DNA of 64,000 nucleotides from Nereida ignava. Its GTDB lineage: Bacteria; Pseudomonadota; Alphaproteobacteria; Rhodobacterales; Rhodobacteraceae. Shown in pieces: positions 28,736-37,186 of the stretch. How positions within the stretch are numbered: position 1 is the first letter of the stretch; each line of letters opens with the position of its first letter. The notes under the pieces were generated by a model, which worked only from the letters and a program-made list of their open reading frames with translations, did no database searches and was not told the origin of the DNA. Both the position numbers and the translations under genes were made by a program. The DNA is taken from NCBI RefSeq assembly GCF_001049735.1, contig NZ_CVPC01000005.1, positions 186,001 through 250,000 of the forward strand, read 5' to 3'.

Positions 28736-29550
28736 TAGGGCCCTTCGAAAGGTTGGTTGTGCCCCCATGCAGGAACACGCTTACGGGCTTTTAATACCTG
28801 ATTTTTGTCAATTTCAATATAGCTGACACCAACGCCCTCGCCAAAGTCGCTAAGCACGTTTCCCCAAGGATCAAGTGCCAAAGAGTGCCCGTATGTTTCG
28901 CGGCCCTCGTGCGCGCCCCACTGCGCAGGCGCCAGAACATAACAACCTGTCTCAATTGCACGGGCGCGAAGCAACGTCTCCCAATGCGCCTTGCCTGTGG
29001 CGACGGCAAACGCAGACGGCACCATAAGCACCTCCGCACCACCCTGTGCCAAAGCGCGATAAAGATGCGGAAACCGAACGTCATAACAAATTGTCATGCC
29101 AATATTCAGACCGTCTATACGCCCTAAGACCGCAGAAGAACCAGGTCTGTAACCGCGCGATTCCTGATAGTATTCAGCCTCTGACAACGTGACGTCAAAC
29201 ATATGAATTTTGTCATACCGCGCAGTAATATTCCCCGAGCGATCAATCAAAAAAGACCTGTTGGCAAACCGACCATCAGCATCCTTTGTTTTGAGGGCCA
29301 AAGACCCAATCAACAAATTAACCCCAAGGGTTGCAGCCAAATCACGAAGCTTTGTCAGCGTAATATCGTCTGCTTCAACGTGCAGAACTTCCATTTGCCG
29401 CGCACGACTTACGGAAACACAATTCGTCACCTCAGGTGTTGCAATAAACTCCGCACCGGATGCCGCCGCTTCTTCGATAAGCGCCGTTGTCCGTACAAGA
29501 TTTTCTGCAGGACAATCACCGGAGTTGAGTTGTAGAAGGGCTGCCTTCAC
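28735..29550 (-). CDS. Carbon-nitrogen hydrolase, Nit1/Nit2-like (possible deaminated-glutathione amidase)
   Basis: 271-residue nitrilase-superfamily amidase. The Glu-Lys-Cys triad is visible: E in FIATPEVTN, K in ARYDKIHMFDV and C in MTICYDVRFPHLYRAL. The DKIHMFDV and GMTICYDVRFP forms are those of the Nit1/Nit2 branch rather than of nitrilases proper. Enzymes of that branch hydrolyse deaminated glutathione or omega-amides of 2-oxo acids. Placement directly after a glutaredoxin gene (4-base ATGA overlap) favours the glutathione-repair role. Substrate is inference. Confidence 0.88.
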   Translation of the reverse strand: MKAALLQLNSGDCPAENLVRTTALIEEAAASGAEFIATPEVTNCVSVSRARQMEVLHVEADDITLTKLRDLAATLGVNLLIGSLALKTKDADGRFANRSFLIDRSGNITARYDKIHMFDVTLSEAEYYQESRGYRPGSSAVLGRIDGLNIGMTICYDVRFPHLYRALAQGGAEVLMVPSAFAVATGKAHWETLLRARAIETGCYVLAPAQWGAHEGRETYGHSLALDPWGNVLSDFGEGVGVSYIEIDKNQVLKARKRVPAWGHNQPFEGP

Positions 29551-29801
29551 GCCAGCAATTTATCCAACTTGCCTGCACGATCCAATGCAAACAGGTCGTC
29601 ACATCCACCCACATGGATATCGCCAATGAAGATCTGCGGTACAGTACGCCCGCCATTGGCGCGCTTGATCATTTCACCCTTGCGGTCAGGCTGAGCCAAA
29701 ATATTAATCTCTGAAAAGCTTACGCCCTTCTGGCTGAGAAGCCGCTTGGCAGAATGGCAAAAGCCACACAGGGGTGACGTATAAAGTTCAACAGTTTTCA
29801 T
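29547..29801 (-). CDS. grxC: Glutaredoxin 3
   Basis: 84-residue thiol oxidoreductase that uses glutathione to reduce disulfides. Active site CGFC in YTSPLCGFCHSAKRLLSQKG (most Grx3 have CPYC). The cis-Pro and glutathione-binding part is GGRTVPQIFIGDIHVGGCDD. The ATG at 29801 has GGAG 9 bases upstream; a TTG five codons earlier is the only other option. It overlaps the nitrilase start by 4 bases. Confidence 0.95.
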   Translation of the reverse strand: MKTVELYTSPLCGFCHSAKRLLSQKGVSFSEINILAQPDRKGEMIKRANGGRTVPQIFIGDIHVGGCDDLFALDRAGKLDKLLA

Positions 29802-29834
29802 TTTAGGGCGCTCCAATTTTTAGTTGCTAGATAG

Positions 29835-30545
29835 TTAAGTATCTTTTCCCGCGCGCGCCAGTGTGATGACGAACACCTCGCCAGCACGTGAAGATGCCAG
29901 CGCGTTTGCCGCCTCCGCGAGCGTGGCGCCTGTGGTCATTACGTCATCTACTAACAAAATTGGTCGCTGAGCGATCTTTAAGGCGCGTTTTGGATTGACC
30001 GTTATCGCGCCGCTTAAAATGTTTAGTCGATCATCGCGGGTTTTACCCTCCAGCATCGGTGTCCGTTGAGGCCGCTGCAAAACATCTGGGCCGTATTGCA
30101 ACCCCAACTGTTGCGATAGGCCGCGGGCCAGCTCAGCAGACTGATTGTAGCGCCGACCAAAAAGACGCGACCAATGAAGCGGTATTGGCACGACCAGCAT
30201 ATTATCACGCCTAAGCGGCCTGGCATGCTGCGCCATCCATTTTGCAGCAGGTCGAACAAGATCAAGACGATCACCGTGTTTAAGGCCAAGCACCATCCGG
30301 CGACCAAAACCGCTGTAATGAAACACGGACCGGCCAGCACTCCACGGTCTTGGTGCGTGCAAGCAATCGTCGCACTGCATACCATCGACTTCGCTCATCA
30401 CTTGGGCGCCACATTTTCCACAAACACTGCCATTCAAAAAAGAAACCTCACCCCAACAATCCCCACAAAGCGCGTCAGGCCCGCCGGTCAAGGTGTCGCA
30501 AGTTAGGCAATGATGAGGATAGATCAGCCGAAGTGGGTTTTGCAT
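29835..30545 (-). CDS. comF: ComF-family phosphoribosyltransferase-like protein
   Basis: About 236 residues. An N-terminal zinc-ribbon-like part has four CxxC pairs or near pairs (CLTCDTL, CGDCWGE, CGKCGAQ, CDDCLHA; residues about 11-60). The phosphoribosyltransferase-like domain carries the PRPP-binding motif ILLVDDVMTTGATLAEAANAL (split near residue 190-212). ComF proteins are linked to DNA uptake; the exact role is unknown. The ATG at 30545 follows GGAAAG. The frame continues upstream across the divergent gene start, so the later ATG is preferred. Confidence 0.9.
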   Translation of the reverse strand: MQNPLRLIYPHHCLTCDTLTGGPDALCGDCWGEVSFLNGSVCGKCGAQVMSEVDGMQCDDCLHAPRPWSAGRSVFHYSGFGRRMVLGLKHGDRLDLVRPAAKWMAQHARPLRRDNMLVVPIPLHWSRLFGRRYNQSAELARGLSQQLGLQYGPDVLQRPQRTPMLEGKTRDDRLNILSGAITVNPKRALKIAQRPILLVDDVMTTGATLAEAANALASSRAGEVFVITLARAGKDT

Positions 30546-30563
30546 TACAACTTTCCTGACTAC

Positions 30564-31388
30564 ATGAGCAACATGACACAACAACCGCCCCTTACAGATA
30601 CGCACACCCTGCACCTGCATCACAAAAACCGTCGGACCCCCGATGGAATGTTTTTGCAACAAGAAGCATTCGATGAAATTTCAGAAAGACTGCTTGGGGT
30701 TAAGAAGTCGTTTACGAAAACAGCTGTGGTTACATCGTGGCCAGACCTATGGGCGCATATTGTGGAGGGGGCGGACGTCATCCACCCTGATGATACACTG
30801 CGATTTGCGGACAACGGCTACGATCTGATCGTTCACGCAATGGATCTACATTGGGCGAATGATCCTGTCGGGCAAATTGTGCAGTGTCGAAATGCGCTCA
30901 AGCCTGATGGATTATTTTTGGCCGCTTGTTTTGGTGGCCAGACCCTAAACGAGTTACGAAGTGCTATCGCCGAGGCTGAAAGCAGAGTAATGGGCGGGCT
31001 GTCACCACGCGTTGTGCCTATGGGTGAAGTGCGCGACTACGGTGCGCTGCTTCAAAGAGCGGGCTTGGCGCTTCCGGTTGCGGACACTTTGACGCTGCCT
31101 GTGAGTTACAGCGACACGACTGCCCTGATGATCGATCTGCGAAAAATGGGGGAAAGTAACGCGCTTACCGCACGTACCAAAAAGCCCACGCCAAAATCCG
31201 TTTTCGACGCGTTAGAGACTGTTTATCGCCAGAATTTCTCTGATGGTGAAAGGCTGATCGCTACATTCGAAATCATTTTCTTGGCCGGTTGGGTGCCCGA
31301 TGCAAGCCAACAAAAACCCCTCAAACCGGGATCGGCAAAGATGAAATTAACAGATGCTCTGCGTATTCCTGATGGCCCAAAAGATTGA
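30564..31388 (+). CDS. NDUFAF5-like methyltransferase-fold protein
   Basis: About 274 residues. The middle matches the NDUFAF5 family, a complex I assembly factor that hydroxylates an arginine of the PSST (NuoB) subunit in human cells: DLIVHAMDLHWANDPVGQIV, NALKPDGLFLAACFGGQTLN, GGLSPRVVPMGEVRDYGALL and LRKMGESNALTARTK. The glycine-rich SAM-binding motif I is missing: in its place is TAVVTSWPDLWAHIVEGADV. The ATG at 30564 lies only 18 bases from the comF start on the other strand, with no ribosome binding site; 30573 is a second choice. The label is from memory of the family; function here is inference. Confidence 0.82.
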   Translation: MSNMTQQPPLTDTHTLHLHHKNRRTPDGMFLQQEAFDEISERLLGVKKSFTKTAVVTSWPDLWAHIVEGADVIHPDDTLRFADNGYDLIVHAMDLHWANDPVGQIVQCRNALKPDGLFLAACFGGQTLNELRSAIAEAESRVMGGLSPRVVPMGEVRDYGALLQRAGLALPVADTLTLPVSYSDTTALMIDLRKMGESNALTARTKKPTPKSVFDALETVYRQNFSDGERLIATFEIIFLAGWVPDASQQKPLKPGSAKMKLTDALRIPDGPKD

Positions 31389-31445
31389 CCTGAAGCGATT
31401 TCCAGTTATCTGGCAATCTAACGCACTTATACCCACGGACTTTAG

Positions 31446-32519
31446 ATGATGTTTGACGCGAAAACGAATACGAGCGACGAGGCTGTCTGCCCCGTTCACG
31501 CACCAAGCGATCACCCAAAGGTGAAGCCTGCTAAGATTGGAGTTTTGGTCGCCAATCTGGGCACACCGGACAATTACGACTACTGGTCGATGCGCCGGTA
31601 TTTGAACGAGTTTCTGTCCGATCGGCGCGTCATTGATTACAGCCCGTGGCTTTGGCAGCCGCTTTTGCAACTGATCATTTTAACAAAGCGTCCATTTTCT
31701 AGCGGCGAAGCGTATAAATCGATCTGGAACCACGACGAGGGCGAGAGCCCTTTGATGACGATCACAAAAAAACAAACCGCCAAGATAAAAGCGCAGATGC
31801 AAGAGACCTATGGCGATGATGTCATGGTCGATTTTTGTATGCGCTACGGAAATCCGTCTACAAAATCCAAGGTCCGCGCAATGATCGAAGCCGGATGTCA
31901 GAAAATTTTGTTTTTCCCGCTGTATCCACACTACGCCGGAGCAACATCAGCCACCGCAAATGACGAATTCTTCCGCGTTTTGATGAAAGAAAAATGGCAG
32001 CCAACCGTACGCACAGTACCCGCATATTATGAGCGTCCGGATTATATTGAAGCGCTAGCCCAGTCGATTGAGACTGCCTACGCCAAGGCCGAAAAGCGCC
32101 CCGAAATATTGGTGTGTAGCTATCATGGTGTGCCTCAGCGGTACCTGATGGAGGGTGATCCGTATCACTGCCAATGTCAGAAAACGACGCGCCTTTTGAA
32201 AGAGCGTTTGGGCTGGGATGACACGCAGATCATCACAACGTTCCAGTCTAAATTTGGACCCGAAGAGTGGCTTCAACCTTACACCGTCGAGGAAGTCGCG
32301 CGGCTTGCGGAAAAGGGCAAAACAAATATTGCGGTTTGTGCGCCTGCATTCTCAGCTGATTGCATTGAAACTCTTGAAGAGATCAACGAGGAAATTTTTG
32401 AGAGTTTTGAAGAGGCCGGTGGCCACGACTTCCTCTATATACCGTGTCTTAATGATGATGATGCTCACATTGCTGCGCTCTGCAACACAATCGACGACAA
32501 CCTGAAAGGCTGGGTATGA
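31446..32519 (+). CDS. hemH: Ferrochelatase
   Basis: Inserts Fe2+ into protoporphyrin IX, the last step of haem synthesis. 357 residues. Family motifs: VLVANLGTPDNYDYWSMRRY at the start of the fold, YPHYAGATSATANDE, CSYHGVPQRYL with the metal-site His near residue 227, and FSADCIETLEEINEEIFESF with the acidic residues that face it. GDPYHCQCQKTTRLL is the conserved C-containing segment. An N-terminal polar tail of about 28 residues precedes the fold. Two ATGs, 31446 and 31449, are both possible. It lies 57 bases after the NDUFAF5-like gene on the same strand. Confidence 0.97.
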   Translation: MMFDAKTNTSDEAVCPVHAPSDHPKVKPAKIGVLVANLGTPDNYDYWSMRRYLNEFLSDRRVIDYSPWLWQPLLQLIILTKRPFSSGEAYKSIWNHDEGESPLMTITKKQTAKIKAQMQETYGDDVMVDFCMRYGNPSTKSKVRAMIEAGCQKILFFPLYPHYAGATSATANDEFFRVLMKEKWQPTVRTVPAYYERPDYIEALAQSIETAYAKAEKRPEILVCSYHGVPQRYLMEGDPYHCQCQKTTRLLKERLGWDDTQIITTFQSKFGPEEWLQPYTVEEVARLAEKGKTNIAVCAPAFSADCIETLEEINEEIFESFEEAGGHDFLYIPCLNDDDAHIAALCNTIDDNLKGWV

Positions 32520-32538
32520 ACGCCATGCCTGCCAGCGA

Positions 32539-33378
32539 TTAGTCTAGCTGCGCACCTGACCAAGTGATCAGGACCTCTCCCAGAGGGCCTGATGCACCGC
32601 CTACCCCCGCGATTTCGTCAGCTAAAGGCCCCGCTAGAACGGCAGTGACTGAAATTTGGGTGCTGCCTGCAAGAATGTTGCCGGCTCCCGACGTGCCAAA
32701 TCCAAGTGCCGAGGCATCTGTTTGCGTACCGTTCACCAAAGTGGGGCCGCTGAATTCAATATCTGTGATTTCGATCATCTCTGCGCCCGTAGGATTATAA
32801 TTCGCCGCCCCCCATTGGCCGATTGTAGCGCCACCTGTACGGACACTATCGGCAAGGACATCAGCGCGGCCAGCACCACCGATAAAACGTAAGGTCGTAC
32901 GTGCGTCCATTGTGACAGCGTAAGTTGCGGTACCGTCTGTGACCTAAGCAATCGCAGTGCCCTCATAAACAGTCGGAACTATTAGAACCGCAGAATTAGC
33001 AGAGGCCCGCACAGCAAGCTTCACATTCCCTCCAACCGGCGAAACGGGGAAAACGTGCTGCAGACCCAAACCCAACGCGTTTTCAATCAAGCCGACGCTG
33101 ATCTGATCAATGATCAGACTTCTGTTAGTCAAATTCGCTTCCGTTTGACCCAGAGCAGTTTCAAGAGACAGGCTATCAAGACCCAAGGTTGCGACAGAAA
33201 CAATCACATCTGGATTGGGCGTAGGGTCAGGCGGGTCCGGTGGATCAACAGGAGGATTAACCACAACCGGTCCACCGCCCGTCGTTGCACCACCACCACC
33301 GCCGCTTGCAATTAATGTCACAATAAATAATGCGGCAACTACCGCCCTGCACACAAACTTAAAAAACATAGGTGCCAT
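32539..33378 (-). pseudogene. Interrupted exported protein gene (lipoprotein-like), in-frame TAG at codon 145
   Basis: One frame of 280 codons broken by TAG at 32946-32944; the frame is open on both sides and the composition does not change. The N-terminus is a signal-peptide-like MFFKFVCRAVVAALFIVTLI followed by ASGGGGG. That is where a lipobox ending in Cys plus a glycine run would be expected, but the codon is AGC (Ser) instead of TGC. A Pro/Asp-rich linker (PVDPPDPPDPTPNPD) leads to a beta-rich remainder (SALGFGTSGAGNILAGSTQI). I do not recognise the family. It lies 30 bases downstream of the RTX gene on the same strand. Two lesions suggest decay; amber readthrough or a sequencing error is possible. 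Confidence 0.6.
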
Positions 33379-33407
33379 AGATCACAGCAGGTTTAATAAA
33401 CGCCTAA

Positions 33408-35741
33408 TCACACCCACAAATCACCAACAGACAAAGCATCAAGGCCAACCCCCCACAATTCAATCATAGTGCCCTCAAGCGAGAATTCCGCATGACCATT
33501 TGAGTTGGTATAGAACTGATCAAGCGCTGACTGGCGGGACGAAATGCCGTCAAACCCAGTCAATTCCAAGCGATCAATTCCCACATCAAAATCTGCGCCA
33601 ATCACCACGGCCTGATCCGTGAGAGAAGTACGCCCAATCACATCATTGCCATGCATTGGGCGGAACACAAATACGTCAGCACCGTAACCACCATTCAGAA
33701 TGTCATCGCCACGGCCACCTTCCAATGTGTCGTCACCCCAGTACAAAAACGCACCAAAATCACCCACCAGAATGTCGTCACCCGCGCCGCCCTCAAGGGT
33801 GTCGTTGCCGTAACCACCAAGCAGCGTATCCGCGTTATCAGAAAGACTTGCCACGTCACCATCAATCAACTGATTGGCACCACTTAAAGCGAGCAGAAAA
33901 TCATTCCCGATACCGCCCTGCATTTGCGCCCCACCGTTTGTATCAAAAATGCTGTCATTTCCCGTATTGCCCTCGAGGATATCGCGACCACCACCGCCAG
34001 AAAGTATGTCATGACCATCACCGCCCGACAGGCTGTTGGCGGTGCTATCACCCAAAATCATATCATCGCCTGCTGACCCCAACACACCTTCAATGCTTTG
34101 ATACGACTGACCTGTAATGTTGACTGAGTTAAGCGATGGATCGTCGAGCGATACGGTCACTTGCGTAAGCCCAGCAAAACTAATCACATCCAACCCCGTG
34201 CCGCCAATAAAGCTTGCATTTGATTGGCTTGCCTCGAAGATTGTCGTTTCAGTCGATGAGGAGAAGATCAGATTTCCGCCCCCAGACCCGCCTTCGATCA
34301 GATTAACCGTGGGCCGAGACAGAGTTGTATCCAGAATGTGAACAATGTCATTGGCGCCCGCGCGCGCACCAGTAACGACAACCAAAACCTCTGAACCGTA
34401 GGTAAGGCGAAACCCGTCTGACCGGCCTTTCACTTCCATCTGGTCAAACGAATAGATCGACCCCCAAGCAGATAAATCAAGCCGATCCTCAATCAGATCG
34501 AAATTACGGATCGTATCTGTGCGGCCGTCAGATGTTAGGATGAACCGATCCGCACCGTCACCGCCGTAAAGAACGTCATTGTAGGCACCATCAACAAAAA
34601 GATCACCACCACCGTTGCCGTAAATGACAGACGGCTCATCACCCGCGATAAGAAGGTCACTCTGTGGAGTTCCTTGTATAGTGCCCTCAATAACCGGCGT
34701 AGCATTCGGTAGCAAAGAAAGGGGCAACGTAAGCTCCGCAACGCCATTAATTGTGTCACTACTTACAAACACACGAAGCGTGCTAGACGTTTTCATCACT
34801 TCAATGTCATTGATCGTACCAAGAGATGCCTCAACCGTATCCGCGAATTTACCCAGTGACAGCAACCGCCCGTCACTCATAACGCTTAGCAATGAAATCC
34901 CCGCATCAGCGCCGCCCACCAGAATGAAGGCCTGACCTTCGTGGTAGAAAGTCTCTACAGCAGCGGCGTTATTCAAGCGTGTCTCACTCGTATCAATCAC
35001 AAAATCGAGCAAGTTCAGCGTATTAGTCGAAACACCAAGGGTCGCCAGCGCGCCGTGATCCGTTGTGACAAGTGCAATATGCTGTTCGCCTAATTCAATC
35101 ACCTGAACATCAACAATGGCGCCAAATCCAAGCCCCTCAACCGCGCCGAGGCTATCGATAACGCCAATGTCCCCAGACACGGTTCTTTCCAGTAAGATCA
35201 CACCGCCAGACGCAGACCCCGTGAGGATAAAATCACGACCATCAAGGGTAAATTCAACAATGCTTGAGATATTGCTGCCATATGCATGATCGCTGGCAAC
35301 ATTATCGTCGCTCGTAGCAGTTGTGGTATCATCGCCCACAGAAAACTGATGCAGACCGCTGACCCCATACCCCCCAGCAAGCAGCGATAGGCCGCTTCCG
35401 TTTTGGCTGACAGTATAATTGACCGCGTAATTTGCATGAGACAGGTCGGCGCTGTTCAGGCCGCTAAAAGCCCAACTGATTGGCGCACCGCTTGCGGTAA
35501 ATGATCGTGTACCAAAATTTAACGTGATGTCCGGCGCAAGGGCTGCAATGGGCGCCGCATCAATGTCAAAGCCACCGCCATCAAGCGAGACAGTCTCGTA
35601 CCAATCATTTTGAAAGCCAAAAACGCCCAGATATGTACCTGCCTGATTGGCAAAGACTGCCAAATCACGCGGCCGCATATCTTCATTTGGCTCGCCCCAA
35701 ACGTGGCGAACCTGAAAACTCAAGTTCAACATAAAACTCAC
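33408..35741 (-). CDS. RTX calcium-binding repeat protein, probable type I secretion substrate
   Basis: 777 residues without an N-terminal signal peptide. Residues about 1-350 have blades of the kind ILTGSASGGVILLER / ILVGGADAGISLLSV that suggest a beta-propeller. RTX nonapeptides (GGxGxDxUx) occur at about 385-400 (LYGGDGADRF) and densely at 555-695 (LSGGDGHDILSGGGGRDILE, LEGGAGDDILVG, LEGGRGDDILNGGYGADVFV). The C-terminus ends in a hydrophobic LDALSVGDLWV, as in uncleaved type I secretion signals. The T1SS genes lie 2-8 kb away on the same strand. What it binds or cleaves is not evident; no protease motif was seen. Confidence 0.85.
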   Translation of the reverse strand: MSFMLNLSFQVRHVWGEPNEDMRPRDLAVFANQAGTYLGVFGFQNDWYETVSLDGGGFDIDAAPIAALAPDITLNFGTRSFTASGAPISWAFSGLNSADLSHANYAVNYTVSQNGSGLSLLAGGYGVSGLHQFSVGDDTTTATSDDNVASDHAYGSNISSIVEFTLDGRDFILTGSASGGVILLERTVSGDIGVIDSLGAVEGLGFGAIVDVQVIELGEQHIALVTTDHGALATLGVSTNTLNLLDFVIDTSETRLNNAAAVETFYHEGQAFILVGGADAGISLLSVMSDGRLLSLGKFADTVEASLGTINDIEVMKTSSTLRVFVSSDTINGVAELTLPLSLLPNATPVIEGTIQGTPQSDLLIAGDEPSVIYGNGGGDLFVDGAYNDVLYGGDGADRFILTSDGRTDTIRNFDLIEDRLDLSAWGSIYSFDQMEVKGRSDGFRLTYGSEVLVVVTGARAGANDIVHILDTTLSRPTVNLIEGGSGGGNLIFSSSTETTIFEASQSNASFIGGTGLDVISFAGLTQVTVSLDDPSLNSVNITGQSYQSIEGVLGSAGDDMILGDSTANSLSGGDGHDILSGGGGRDILEGNTGNDSIFDTNGGAQMQGGIGNDFLLALSGANQLIDGDVASLSDNADTLLGGYGNDTLEGGAGDDILVGDFGAFLYWGDDTLEGGRGDDILNGGYGADVFVFRPMHGNDVIGRTSLTDQAVVIGADFDVGIDRLELTGFDGISSRQSALDQFYTNSNGHAEFSLEGTMIELWGVGLDALSVGDLWV

Positions 35742-35840
35742 CCACCTATTACCCTAGCGGGAAGCTAACCGCACAGGGTTAACGCAGCTTCAGCGCAACT
35801 AGGCAATTGAGTGATCAGTTTGTGGCGGAAATTGGACAAT

Positions 35841-35865
35841 AAAAAACGGCGGCCTGCAGACCGCC
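35841..35865 (-). terminator. Terminator after the Tat-exported L,D-transpeptidase gene
   Basis: Minus strand GGCGG (35865-35861), 8-base loop, CCGCC (35852-35848), G, then six T (35846-35841). It lies 30 bases after the stop codon at 35895 and separates that gene from the RTX gene. Confidence 0.8.
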
Positions 35866-35894
35866 ATTATTTAAGACTTTATAAAAACTTATCT

Positions 35895-36479
35895 TCAAAT
35901 GAGCAAAACCTGAGTACCCACTTTGGTCAAATCAAACAGTTCTTGGACGTGTTCATTATAAAGACCAATGCAACCGTTTGATGACCGGCGCCCAATCTTG
36001 CGCGTGTCATGGGTGCCGTGGATACGGTAATATGTCCAACTCAGGTACAGCGCATGGGTCCCGAGCGGATTGTCCGGACCGGGACCAATGAAGTCGGGCC
36101 ATTCGGGGTTACGCTCTTTCATCGAAGGGGTCGGACGCCAGCTTGGGCCATCTACTTTTTGCGTGATCCGCGTACGCCCTAGACGGGTCAAATCATCTGA
36201 AAGCGGCACACTGGTAGGGTAGAGTTTATAAACACTCTCGTCCTCGGACCAATAATGCAGTGCACGAGACGTCACATCTACAAGCACGGCGCCATTCTTG
36301 AGATTGCTAAAGTAAGGCTGCCACTCAAGCGCACGAAAACTTGAGATATTGCGACGAACAACTTCGGAGATGTCGCGCTCAACCTCAATTTCCTCATCCA
36401 AGGCAAGTGCTGGGCTGGCCAATGACGTGGCGGCGGCGCCGACAAACGCGCGGCGGCTCAATTTAAAAGTGTCGCTCAT
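35895..36479 (-). CDS. L,D-transpeptidase (YkuD domain), Tat-type signal
   Basis: 194 residues from the ATG at 36479, which has AGGAG 8 bases upstream; an in-frame start 8 codons earlier is less likely. N-terminal LSRRAFVGAAATSLASPALA is a twin-arginine-like signal. The YkuD catalytic region is at the C-terminus: YRIHGTHDTRKIGRRSSNGC followed by IGLYN, with the conserved His, Ser-x-Gly-Cys and downstream Arg/Asn. Such enzymes make 3-3 crosslinks in peptidoglycan or attach proteins to it, in the periplasm. One of two YkuD genes in 1.8 kb, with a CAP-domain lipoprotein between them. Confidence 0.93.
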   Translation of the reverse strand: MSDTFKLSRRAFVGAAATSLASPALALDEEIEVERDISEVVRRNISSFRALEWQPYFSNLKNGAVLVDVTSRALHYWSEDESVYKLYPTSVPLSDDLTRLGRTRITQKVDGPSWRPTPSMKERNPEWPDFIGPGPDNPLGTHALYLSWTYYRIHGTHDTRKIGRRSSNGCIGLYNEHVQELFDLTKVGTQVLLI

Positions 36480-36637
36480 CAATATCGCTCCTGGTAAAAC
36501 CATTTGAGACGTAATTATTGCCTGAAAGCCGCACTAGCAAATCAAACAAGCGTTAGATCGCCACGATTTTTCCAATCTGGGTTTGATCTACAACGGTGTT
36601 GGTTTACAGGTTGGGAAAGGTTTGAGGTTTAATTGAT

Positions 36638-37186
36638 ATGATCCGTCCCATTCTTCTTTCGCTGACAGTTGCGCTTTCATTAGCGGCTTGTACCCCGATT
36701 ACGTCAGGACAGCTGGCAATCGATGGAAAGCCTCGGCCAAAGCTATATCAAATCCGCGAACGCGATACTGCCAAAATCCAATTCCGCACGCTGGATTCAG
36801 TAAATGCACTGCGCCAAGCGTCCGGGGCAGGACCAATTGAGCTGAGCGCTGAGTTGACGGCGGCAGCAGCCACGCATGCGCGCGATATGTCGGTGCAAAA
36901 CCGACCATGGCACTTTGGCTCTGACGGGTCGTCCCCATTAGACCGCGTCGCACGCGCTGGATACTCTGGTGCATTCATAGGTGAGGCAATCTCGGAAACT
37001 TATGAGACCGAGCTAGAGACATTGGCCGCATGGATGGAAGAAGAAGGCACACGCCGTGTTATTCTGAACACCGATGCAACTGAAATGGGTTTTGCGTGGT
37101 TTCAGGAACCAAATGGCAAAATCTGGTGGACGTTGGTTTTAGGTGAGGCTACCGCAACACCCCAAGAGCCGCTGCCCTTAGGGTAA
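36638..37186 (+). CDS. CAP-domain (SCP/PR-1) lipoprotein
   Basis: 182 residues. Lipoprotein signal MIRPILLSLTVALSLAACTP with the lipobox LAAC (Cys18). The CAP fold follows: LTAAAATHARDMSVQNRPWH (first conserved His), SDGSSPLDRVARAGYSGAFI and GEAISE, then FAWFQEPNGKIWWTLVLGEA. Bacterial CAP proteins are of mostly unknown function; some bind or cut peptidoglycan or sterols. Divergent from one L,D-transpeptidase gene and convergent (9-base overlap) with another, so a cell-wall role is plausible by position only. Confidence 0.9.
   Translation: MIRPILLSLTVALSLAACTPITSGQLAIDGKPRPKLYQIRERDTAKIQFRTLDSVNALRQASGAGPIELSAELTAAAATHARDMSVQNRPWHFGSDGSSPLDRVARAGYSGAFIGEAISETYETELETLAAWMEEEGTRRVILNTDATEMGFAWFQEPNGKIWWTLVLGEATATPQEPLPLG

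Noticed and set aside
33654-34085. CRISPR-like periodicity
   Set aside because: The repeats are degenerate RTX nonapeptide codons in frame, with no constant repeat/spacer structure. No CRISPR was found elsewhere.
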